Assembly (NCBI GenBank): GCA_024643945.1
Contig: JAHELX010000176.1
Location: 1 to 10,053 of the forward strand
Source: Anaerolineales bacterium
GTDB taxonomy: Bacteria > Chloroflexota > Anaerolineae > 4572-78 > NAK82
Reading direction: 5' to 3'
Length of the DNA stretch: 10,053 bases
Shown piece by piece: positions 1 to 6,043 of the stretch. Below the pieces are notes generated by a model, which did no database searches, was not told the origin of the DNA, and saw only the letters and a program-made list of their open reading frames with translations. Position 1 is the stretch's first letter, and the number at the start of each line of letters is the position of its first letter. Made by a program: the position numbers and the translations under genes.

Positions 1-183
1 ATTCAGGAGGGAGTGGATACAGGGATATTCCGTCCTGTAGATGCCACGCTGGTGACTTTTGCCCTGATGGGTATGCACAATTGGTTAATCCTCTGGTATC
101 GACGAGATGGCCGCCTGTCTCCACAAGAGATAGCGGCCATTTTTGTTGATTTGGTGCTCAACGGTCTGCTGGCGGAAGCGTGA
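1..183 (+). CDS. TetR-family transcriptional regulator, C-terminal fragment (5' end outside window)
   Basis: Only the last 60 codons are present, read in frame 1 to the TGA at 181-183. The fragment contains RPVDATLVTFALMGMHNW followed by a WYRRDGRLSPQEIAAIF stretch and a final VDLVLNGLL helix. This is the usual ending of the ligand-binding and dimerisation domain of TetR regulators, in which a Trp-rich helix is followed by a 'GRLSPEEIA' turn and a last helix. The DNA-binding helix-turn-helix lies upstream and cannot be seen. The stop is 7 bp before the livG-type start and the genes run in the same direction, so the regulator is probably co-transcribed with the importer and may regulate its own operon. 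TetR proteins next to acyl-CoA synthetases often sense acyl-CoAs or the matching acids; that role is inference here. Confidence 0.8.
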   Translation: MQEGVDTGIFRPVDATLVTFALMGMHNWLILWYRRDGRLSPQEIAAIFVDLVLNGLLAEA

Positions 184-190
184 GGTGGCT

Positions 191-988
191 ATGACCTCCC
201 AACCCATCAAGCTCAGCGTCAAAAATCTCTACCTCAGTTTTGGTGGTACCAGTGCCCTGACCGACGTGAGTTTCGAGGTTTACGAAGGTGAAATTCTGGC
301 GGTTATCGGTCCCAACGGAGCCGGCAAGACGAGCAGCCTGAACTGCATCAATGGCTTCTACCAGCCGAACCGGGGCCAGATCATTTTTGAAGAGCAGGAC
401 ATCACCCATCTGCCGGCCTATAGAATTGCCCAAATGGGCATTGCCCGGACGTTTCAGAACATTGCCCTTTACACGGGCCTCAACACGCTGGACAATCTGA
501 TGGCGGCGCGCCACGTGCATATGAAGCACAGCATGCTGGCCGGGATGCTTTACTTCGGCCCGGCCCGGCGCGAGGAAATCGCGCACCGCGAGGTGGTAGA
601 GGAGATCATCGACTTTCTGGAAATTGAGCATATCCGCAAGAGTGTGGTAGGCGCGCTGCCCTATGGTCTGCGCAAACGGGTGGAACTGGGGCGGGCGCTG
701 GCCCTGGAACCCCGTCTGCTCTTGCTGGACGAGCCCATGGCCGGGATGAACATTGAGGAAAAAGAGGACATGGCCCGCTTCATCCTCGACATCCACGAAC
801 GGCGGGAGGCGACGATTTTGCTCATCGAGCACGACATGGGCCTGGTGATGGACATCGCCGACCGCATCGTAGTGCTGGATTTCGGGGTCAAAATCGCCGA
901 GGGCACGCCTGAGGCTGTCAAGCAAGATCCGAAGGTCGTCAGGGCTTACCTGGGGGAGGAAGCGCAGAGAGACGTATTTCGATTTTGA
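191..988 (+). CDS. livG: LivG-type ABC transporter ATP-binding protein (HAAT family)
   Basis: 265-aa cytoplasmic ATPase, one of two that would power this importer. Walker A is GPNGAGKT (residues 40-47), the Q-loop glutamine is Q89 in ARTFQN, Walker B is LLLLDEP (177-182 region) with catalytic E181, and the H-loop is H214 in LIEHD. The ABC signature is the relaxed LPYGLRKRVELGRAL (156-170) instead of LSGGQ, which is normal for LivG proteins. Tyr/Phe-rich residues 100-125 and a C-terminal extension with EGTPEAVKQDPKVVRAYLG are also typical of LivG. I chose the ATG at 191 over an in-frame ATG at 143: the later one gives the family N-terminus, has GAGGTG just upstream (182-187), and does not overlap the TetR gene by 41 bp. 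The gene is followed after 9 bp by the acyl-CoA synthetase. Confidence 0.95.
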   Translation: MTSQPIKLSVKNLYLSFGGTSALTDVSFEVYEGEILAVIGPNGAGKTSSLNCINGFYQPNRGQIIFEEQDITHLPAYRIAQMGIARTFQNIALYTGLNTLDNLMAARHVHMKHSMLAGMLYFGPARREEIAHREVVEEIIDFLEIEHIRKSVVGALPYGLRKRVELGRALALEPRLLLLDEPMAGMNIEEKEDMARFILDIHERREATILLIEHDMGLVMDIADRIVVLDFGVKIAEGTPEAVKQDPKVVRAYLGEEAQRDVFRF

Positions 989-997
989 GAGGATGGA

Positions 998-2914
998 ATG
1001 ACCCAAGCCGACACATTGCCAAAGCATTTACTAGAACGGGTCAGGCAGTATGGCGACAGGAAAATCGCCATGCGCCAGAAGGATTACGGCATCTGGAAAC
1101 CTTTCACCTGGCAAGACTCCTACGAGCACGTGCGCGATTTTTGCCTGGGGATGGTGGAGCTGGGCTTGCAACGGGGTGACAAGGTGTGCATCATCGGCGA
1201 CAACGACCCCCAATATTTCTGGGCGCAGATTGCCATCCAGAGCGCAGGCGGTGTGGCCGTGGGAATTTTCACTGATAGTATTCCCAGCGAGATCGAGTAC
1301 ATCGTCGGCCACTGCGATGCCACCTTTGTGTTGGCCAAAGACCAGGAGCAATGTGACAAGCTACTGGAAATCAAGGATAGCGTGCCGGCTGTCAAGAAGG
1401 TCATCTATTGGGAGAGCCGGGGCCTGTGGAACTATGACGCGCCATGGCTGATCGAATTCGCCGCAGTGGAGTCGCAGGGACACCGGGTGGCCGAGGAGAA
1501 CCCCAACCGCTTCGAGACCTTGGTGGCGCAGGGCAGTGGGGACGACCTGGCGATCTTCTGCTACACCTCGGGCACGACGGATCTGCCAAAAGGGGCGATG
1601 ATCGCTCACAAGAATCTGCTGGGCGGAGCCAGGGCTGCGCTCCAAGTAGACCCGCGCTGCGATAGCGACGAGTATCTGTCCTTTTTGCCGCCGGCATGGA
1701 TCACCGAAAACGCTCTGGGACTCACTGTCCATATGTTGACGGGAATGATCGTCAGCTTCCCCGAGTCACCGGAGACGGTACAGGAGAATATTCGCGAAAT
1801 CGCCCCCAATGCGCTCCTCTTCAGCTCCCGGCTCTGGGAGAGCCTGGTCTCTATGGTGCAGGTGCGCATCAACGATTCGACCGCCATCAATCGCTGGCTG
1901 TATCGTCTGTTCCTGCCCGTCGGCTACCGGGTGGCCGACATGCGCTTCGCCCGGAAAAAGGTTCCGATCATGTGGCGCATTCTCTACCGGCTGGGCGACC
2001 TGGCCGTCTTTCACCCGCTACGGGACAAACTCGGGCTGATCAGGGTGAACTCAGCTTACACCGCCGGGGCCGCCCTGAGCCCCGACGTGGTCCGTTTCTT
2101 CCGTGCCATTGGCGTCAACATCAAGCAACTGTACGGCTCTACCGAGGTTCAGATCCACACGCTGCACGTGGGCGAAGACGTGAAATTCGAGAGCGTGGGT
2201 GTACCACCGCCGGGTGTGGAAATTAGAATCTCGGACGAAGGAGAGATCCTGGTCAAAGCGCCGTCTGTCTTTCAGGGTTACTACAAAGCGCCGGACAAAA
2301 CGGCGGAGAAGCTAAAGGATGGCTGGTTCTATACCGGAGACGCCGGTCATATTGACGAAGATGGACATCTGATCTACCTGGACCGGGTGGACGATTTGCT
2401 GGAACTCAAGGGAGGGGAGAAATTCTCGCCCCAATACATCGAGGGCCGGCTGAAATTCAGCCCGTACATCAAAGACTTGATGTCCATCGGCGGCCGGGAG
2501 CGCGCATATGTGACCGCCATCATCACCATTGACTTCGACAACGTAGGGCGCTGGGCCGAGAAGCGGGGTATCGCCTACACCACCTTCGTAGACCTGTCGC
2601 AGCGGCCGGAGGTGTACGACTTGATTCGCGCCGATGTGGAGCGGGTGAACAAATCGCTGCCGCCGGCTGCCCGCGTGCGTAAGTTCGTGTTGATGCACAA
2701 GGAATTCGACCCCGACGAGGCGGAGTTGACCCGGACCCGGAAGCTGCGACGCGGGTTCGTGGAACAGCGCTACCAGCAAATGATTGATGCCATGTACACC
2801 GGGCTGGACGAAGTGCGCGTGCGGGCCGAGGTGAAGTACCGTGACGGCCGGCACGGCGTGGTCGAAACACCGGTACGGGTGTGCTCATTGGATGTCGAGG
2901 AGGTATTGGCTTGA
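998..2914 (+). CDS. Long-chain-type acyl-CoA synthetase / AMP-dependent ligase embedded in the ABC operon
   Basis: 638-aa ANL-superfamily enzyme of the long-chain acyl-CoA synthetase type (COG1022-like). It would adenylate a carboxylic acid with ATP and then transfer it to CoA, releasing AMP. The P-loop is YTSGTTDLPKG (189-199). The A5 motif is YGSTE (379-383), GWFYTGD ends at D448 (A7), and the A8 hinge is LDRVDDLLELKGGEKFSP with R463. The catalytic lysine is K582 in LTRTRKLRRG. All core residues of an active enzyme are therefore present, although the hinge reads RVDD where RxKD is usual. Length and the long insert between A3 and A5 (about 240-370) fit the long-chain group rather than acetyl-CoA synthetase. 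No signal peptide is visible. The start ATG follows a GAGAGGATGG ribosome site, and the end overlaps the next gene by 4 bp. Substrate chain length cannot be assigned; placement within the importer operon implies it acts on the imported acid. Confidence 0.9.
   Translation: MTQADTLPKHLLERVRQYGDRKIAMRQKDYGIWKPFTWQDSYEHVRDFCLGMVELGLQRGDKVCIIGDNDPQYFWAQIAIQSAGGVAVGIFTDSIPSEIEYIVGHCDATFVLAKDQEQCDKLLEIKDSVPAVKKVIYWESRGLWNYDAPWLIEFAAVESQGHRVAEENPNRFETLVAQGSGDDLAIFCYTSGTTDLPKGAMIAHKNLLGGARAALQVDPRCDSDEYLSFLPPAWITENALGLTVHMLTGMIVSFPESPETVQENIREIAPNALLFSSRLWESLVSMVQVRINDSTAINRWLYRLFLPVGYRVADMRFARKKVPIMWRILYRLGDLAVFHPLRDKLGLIRVNSAYTAGAALSPDVVRFFRAIGVNIKQLYGSTEVQIHTLHVGEDVKFESVGVPPPGVEIRISDEGEILVKAPSVFQGYYKAPDKTAEKLKDGWFYTGDAGHIDEDGHLIYLDRVDDLLELKGGEKFSPQYIEGRLKFSPYIKDLMSIGGRERAYVTAIITIDFDNVGRWAEKRGIAYTTFVDLSQRPEVYDLIRADVERVNKSLPPAARVRKFVLMHKEFDPDEAELTRTRKLRRGFVEQRYQQMIDAMYTGLDEVRVRAEVKYRDGRHGVVETPVRVCSLDVEEVLA
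2897..2903 (+). promoter_or_regulatory. Ribosome binding site deciding the TTG start of livH
   Basis: GAGGAGG lies within the last codons of the synthetase gene, seven bases before TTG 2911. It is among the strongest Shine-Dalgarno matches in the window, and it supports the TTG start over the in-frame GTG at 2881. Confidence 0.75.
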
Positions 2915-3822
2915 ACTGGCAGTTGTTCCCCCAATTTCTGGTAACCGGCATTTTGACCGGAGGCATCTACTCACTGGTAGCCCTGGGGCTGGTGCTCATC
3001 TACAAATCGTCGCAAATTTTCAATTTTGCCCAGGGACACCTGCTGATGTTCAGTGCATTCATCACCTGGGGCTTCATGGTTGAGATAGGATGGCCTATCT
3101 GGGTTGCGCTGCCGGGAGGCGTCGTGGCGGCGGTGTTGCTGGGATTGCTCATCGAGCGGTTGGCGTTGCGCCCGCTCATCGGCCAGCCTATCCTGGCGAC
3201 CATCATGATGACGCTGGCCCTGACCCAGATCATCCAGGGGGTGACGATTCTGGTCTTTGGTGGGGCACGCCAGGTCTTTCCCGAAATCTTCCCCCTCAAG
3301 CCCGTGATCATCCCGTTGGGGGGGGACGTGCGCATCGTGCTCAAGATTGCCCTCATCTGGGGGTTTGGGCTGGCAATGGCCGGCGTCGCCATCTTTGCCC
3401 TCTTCTTCCGATTCACCCGCGCCGGGCTGGCCATGCGGGCGGCAGCCGAGGATCACCAGCTTGCCCAGAGTGTAGGCCTGCGGGTACGGCGTATCTTTGC
3501 CACGGCCTGGGCCATTGCCGGCGTCATCGGCCTGGCCGGGGGAGTGCTCATTGGCAGCATCAGCGGCGTGGAGCCCACCATGGCCAATATTGGTCTCAAG
3601 GCCTTCCCGGCCGTCCTCTTCGGCGGGCTGGAGTCGGTTCCAGGGGCGATTGTTGGCGGGTTGGTGATCGGCGTGATTGAGAGTCTGGTCGGGGGGCTCC
3701 CGGCCAACCATGCTATCCGTGCCACCAACCCCGCCGAGGTCGCACCCTACTTGGTGCTCTTGTTGGTGCTACTTTTCAAGCCCGACGGTTTATTTGGCCT
3801 GAAGCGCATCGAGCGCATATAG
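2911..3822 (+). CDS. livH: LivH-type ABC transporter permease
   Basis: 303-aa very hydrophobic inner-membrane protein with about eight predicted membrane segments. It would form one half of the translocation pore, with LivM as the other half. LivH hallmarks are GLVLIYKSSQIFNFAQGHLL (26-45), LRPLIGQPILATIMMTLALT (86-105), and the cytoplasmic coupling (EAA-like) stretch TRAGLAMRAAAEDHQLAQSV (169-188). The C-terminal GGLESVPGAIVGGLVIGVIE (238-257) and FKPDGLFG (289-296) are also typical. I place the start at TTG 2911: it has a strong GAGGAGG (2897-2903) seven bases upstream, and the product begins exactly at the family N-terminus (NWQLFPQFLVTGILTGGIYS). A GTG at 2881 in the same frame would add ten non-family residues and lie before that ribosome site. 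TTGA at 2911-2914 fuses this start to the synthetase stop, which suggests translational coupling. Confidence 0.93.
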   Translation: MNWQLFPQFLVTGILTGGIYSLVALGLVLIYKSSQIFNFAQGHLLMFSAFITWGFMVEIGWPIWVALPGGVVAAVLLGLLIERLALRPLIGQPILATIMMTLALTQIIQGVTILVFGGARQVFPEIFPLKPVIIPLGGDVRIVLKIALIWGFGLAMAGVAIFALFFRFTRAGLAMRAAAEDHQLAQSVGLRVRRIFATAWAIAGVIGLAGGVLIGSISGVEPTMANIGLKAFPAVLFGGLESVPGAIVGGLVIGVIESLVGGLPANHAIRATNPAEVAPYLVLLLVLLFKPDGLFGLKRIERI

Positions 3823-3847
3823 CTCAGTTGGAAATAAGGAGACCTGC

Positions 3848-4909
3848 ATGGCAGCTATTCGACCGGCCGGTGATTTCGATATCAGTTATGCCCAGGATAT
3901 GTCCGTCATCCGCAGACCGTGGCAGTGGGGCGCAGCGGTCATATTGGTGGTCTTTCTTTTCGCCGTGCCCATTTTCTCGCCACCCCAATTCCTGGACGCT
4001 CTCAATCTGATGGGCATCTTTCTGGTGTCGGTGCAGGGATTGGCCATCCTGGTGGGCTACACCGGCCAAATCTCGTTGGGGCAGGCAGCTTTTATGACGG
4101 TAGGCGCCTACGCTTCGGCGGTGCTGACCAAATATGCCGGCGTCCCCTTTTGGTTTGCCCTACCCCTGGCCGGACTGGGTGCCGGGCTCACCGGCCTGGT
4201 CTTTGGCCTGCCGTCACTGCGTATCAAAGGCTTCTACCTGGCCATGGCGACCCTGGCGGCGCAGTTCATCATCCCCTGGGTCTTTCGCAATTTTTGGATC
4301 AACACTATGGGGGGAGCGACGGGCATTCAAGGGATTCCATTGCCCCAGTTGGCCGGCTTTACCTTCAACACGGTGGGTAGGATGTATCTCATCATCCTGT
4401 TTGTGGCGATCCTGACTACCATTGCTATGAAGAATCTGGCCCGGACGCGGGCGGGACGTGCCTTCGTGGCCATCCGCGACAACGACCTGGCGGCCGAGGT
4501 GCTGGGCATCAACATTGTCGCCTACAAATTGCGCGCCTTCTTCCTTTCCGCCTTTTACGCCGGGCTGGCGGGGTCGCTGTGGGCGCACTACCTGCGCTCG
4601 ATCAACCCCGAGCAACTCGACCTGATCGACTCGGTCTGGATGCTGGGGATGGTCATTGTGGGCGGCATGGGCAGCGCGCTGGGCCCGATTCTGGGCACGG
4701 CCTTCATCCGCCTGCTGCGCGAATCGGTTTCGGCTCTCACCCCGGCACTGAATGACATATTGCCTGGACTGGGTGCCAATCTGGCCGGGCTGGGGCCACT
4801 GGTCTTCGGACTGGCCCTGACCCTGTTCCTGATCTTCGAACCGCGCGGCCTGGCCCACCGCTGGGAGATTCTGAAGGCAGGCTGGCGCTTGCGGCCATTC
4901 TCACATTAA
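3848..4909 (+). CDS. livM: LivM-type ABC transporter permease
   Basis: 353-aa membrane protein, the second pore subunit of the importer. Residues 1-28 are a polar cytoplasmic lead (DFDISYAQDMSVIRRPWQW), followed by about eight to ten membrane helices. LivM hallmarks are GYTGQISLGQAAF (70-82), GLPSLRIKGFYLAMATLA (120-137), GATGIQGIP (156-164), and the coupling loop ARTRAGRAFVAIRDNDLAAE (198-217). VGGMGSALGPILG (271-283) and FEPRGL (330-335) follow. The 25-bp gap after livH contains AAGGAG (3836-3841), six bases before the ATG. The next gene starts 18 bp after the stop, so livG, synthetase, livH, livM and the lipoprotein gene look like one transcript. There is no sign of truncation. Confidence 0.94.
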   Translation: MAAIRPAGDFDISYAQDMSVIRRPWQWGAAVILVVFLFAVPIFSPPQFLDALNLMGIFLVSVQGLAILVGYTGQISLGQAAFMTVGAYASAVLTKYAGVPFWFALPLAGLGAGLTGLVFGLPSLRIKGFYLAMATLAAQFIIPWVFRNFWINTMGGATGIQGIPLPQLAGFTFNTVGRMYLIILFVAILTTIAMKNLARTRAGRAFVAIRDNDLAAEVLGINIVAYKLRAFFLSAFYAGLAGSLWAHYLRSINPEQLDLIDSVWMLGMVIVGGMGSALGPILGTAFIRLLRESVSALTPALNDILPGLGANLAGLGPLVFGLALTLFLIFEPRGLAHRWEILKAGWRLRPFSH

Positions 4910-4927
4910 GAAGGAGAAGAGATCAAG

Positions 4928-5908
4928 ATGAAGCGAACATCTATCGTCGTTGGCATCGCCGCTATCACCAGCGTAGCGCTCGTGTTGGCTGCCTGCGGAG
5001 GGGCAGGCACACCGGCCGGAGGGGCGACGCCTGCCGCGGGAGGGGCGACCCCGGTCGAGGGTGAGGCGCAGGCGACTCCCCAGGCGGGTCCGGTGAAGGA
5101 GGCTACGTCTATTAAGATTGCACCGACTCCGACGCCGGTTCCTCCGCCTCCCACCCCCACCCCGGCTCCAAGCCCTACGCCCAGCCTGACCCCAGAGGCG
5201 ACAACGAGCGCGGAGGAAGAGCAGGTCGTGGTGCGCGGCAGCGAGATGGCTGAAGTCCCGGCCGGTTCCTTTGTCATGGGGAATGACAACAGCGACCCCA
5301 ACGAGGCCCCGGCCCACGAGGTAGATTTGCCGGCTTTTATGATCGACAAGTTCGAAGCCACCAACGCCGATTTTGCCGCCTTTGCCGAGGATACCGGTTA
5401 CGTGACCTATGCCGAAACAAAAGAGAATTCGCCCAGTTGGCGCGATGAATTTCAGGCAGGAGAGGAGAACCATCCGGTGGTGCGGGTGACATTTGATGAT
5501 GCCGTGGCTTATTGCACCTGGGCCGGCAAACGTTTGCCCACCGAAGAGGAGTGGGAGAAGGCGGCCCGGGGACCGGAAGGGTTCCTGTATCCCTGGGGGA
5601 ATGAATGGGACCCCAGCCAGGCTAACGTGAAGGAGAGCGGCATCCGCGACACTGTGTCTGTGGGCAGCTATGCGCCCAATGGCTACGGGCTCTTCGACGT
5701 GGCCGGCAACGTCTGGGAGTGGACCGACTCGCCTTACGTGGCCTATCCCGGCAGCACGTATCAAGACCCTCAGTATAACCCGGACCTGCGCGTGACGCGC
5801 GGCGGTGGCTGGTTCGACACCGAAGAGCAGGTTCGTAGCACCAATCGCAGCGCCGCGCCGCCGGCCGTTACGGCCAATGACGATGTTGGGTTCCGATGTG
5901 CAGAATAG
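4928..5908 (+). CDS. Lipoprotein with Thr/Pro-rich stalk and SUMF1/FGE-like (formylglycine-generating-enzyme-type) domain lacking the FGE cysteines
   Basis: 326 aa. Residues 1-22 form a lipoprotein signal peptide with lipobox L20-A21-A22-C23, so the mature protein should be lipid-anchored at C23 on the outer face of the membrane. Residues 24-100 are a low-complexity Gly/Ala/Thr/Pro stalk. Residues 105-326 are an FGE-sulfatase (SUMF1) fold: MAEVPAGSFVMGND (107-120), FMIDKFEATNADFAAF (137-152), HPVVRVTFDDAVAYCTWAG (182-200), KRLPTEEEWEKAARG (201-215), YPWGNEWD (221-228), YGLFDVAGNVWEWTDS (253-268), RGGGWF (291-296) and DVGFRC (319-324). In true FGE two cysteines follow the RGGSW motif; here those positions are about D297 and V302, so formylglycine formation is unlikely. 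A binding or structural role for the surface domain is inference. AAGGAG at 4911-4916 precedes the ATG, 18 bp after livM. No sulfatase gene lies nearby. Confidence 0.87.
   Translation: MKRTSIVVGIAAITSVALVLAACGGAGTPAGGATPAAGGATPVEGEAQATPQAGPVKEATSIKIAPTPTPVPPPPTPTPAPSPTPSLTPEATTSAEEEQVVVRGSEMAEVPAGSFVMGNDNSDPNEAPAHEVDLPAFMIDKFEATNADFAAFAEDTGYVTYAETKENSPSWRDEFQAGEENHPVVRVTFDDAVAYCTWAGKRLPTEEEWEKAARGPEGFLYPWGNEWDPSQANVKESGIRDTVSVGSYAPNGYGLFDVAGNVWEWTDSPYVAYPGSTYQDPQYNPDLRVTRGGGWFDTEEQVRSTNRSAAPPAVTANDDVGFRCAE
4997..5059 (+). repeat. Three 21-bp tandem units in the lipoprotein stalk
   Basis: GGAGGGGC occurs at 4997, 5018 and 5039, exactly 21 bp apart, and GGAGGGGCGAC is identical in the last two units. 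The units encode GGAGTPA, GGATPAA and GGATPVE directly after the lipid-attached cysteine. This is an in-frame expansion that would change stalk length without breaking the gene. Confidence 0.75.
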
Positions 5909-6043
5909 AATCGACATTTCACTATTTATTTCACAGTGTATTGCCAGAAAGGGGGGATGTGTAGCGAGTAATTGAAAAGAGAGGACTGTTGAATTTGATC
6001 TTGGTGTCCGGTGCTACTGCAAACGCAACGAGGAGGAGTTCCG
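5909..6043 (+). other. 135-bp spacer before the binding-protein gene
   Basis: This stretch is more AT-rich than the surrounding genes, and no convincing open reading frame or terminator is visible. TTGAAT (5989-5994) and TTGATC (5995-6000) could be -35-like elements, but the hexamers at the expected distance (TGCTAC, TGCAAA) are poor -10 matches. A separate promoter for the abundant binding protein is plausible but not demonstrated. AGGAGG at 6031-6036 serves the following gene. Confidence 0.4.
6031..6036 (+). promoter_or_regulatory. Ribosome binding site deciding the start of the binding-protein gene
   Basis: A perfect AGGAGG lies seven bases before ATG 6044. It rules out the longer reading from 6011 and fits high expression, as expected for a binding protein made in excess of its transporter. 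Confidence 0.75.

Noticed and set aside
656..705. Loss of the LSGGQ signature in the first ATPase (LPYGLRKRVE).
   Set aside because: LivG proteins normally carry LPYG-type signatures, so this is a subfamily trait and not decay.
158..1027. A 289-codon minus-strand open frame opposite livG.
   Set aside because: It lies wholly against an ABC ATPase with all its motifs, and its product has no domain I recognise. It is a GC-driven shadow.
3818..3866. tRNA-Ala-like strings: TATAGCTCAGTTGG (3818-3831) matches a tRNA D-arm consensus, and CCTGCATGGCA (3843-3853) resembles an Ala anticodon arm, with TTCGA further on.
   Set aside because: There is no acceptor stem, the anticodon stem 3' side does not pair, and the TTCGA has no T-arm stem. 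The strings fall on the livH stop, ribosome site and livM start, which fully explain the region. Chance resemblance, or at most a decayed remnant, is more likely.
4928..5908. Active formylglycine-generating enzyme (sulfatase maturase).
   Set aside because: The two active-site cysteines expected after RGGGW are absent and no sulfatase gene is in the window, so only the fold is claimed.
4901..5917. A 338-codon minus-strand open frame opposite the lipoprotein gene, longer than the sense gene.
   Set aside because: The sense frame has a lipobox, an ordered set of SUMF1 motifs and a ribosome site. The antisense translation is Arg/Gly-rich low complexity without recognisable motifs, as expected from GC-rich codon bias.
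5909..6043. Promoter with TTGAAT/TTGATC as -35 before the binding-protein gene.
   Set aside because: The hexamers at the right spacing match TATAAT at only two or three positions, which is too weak to annotate.
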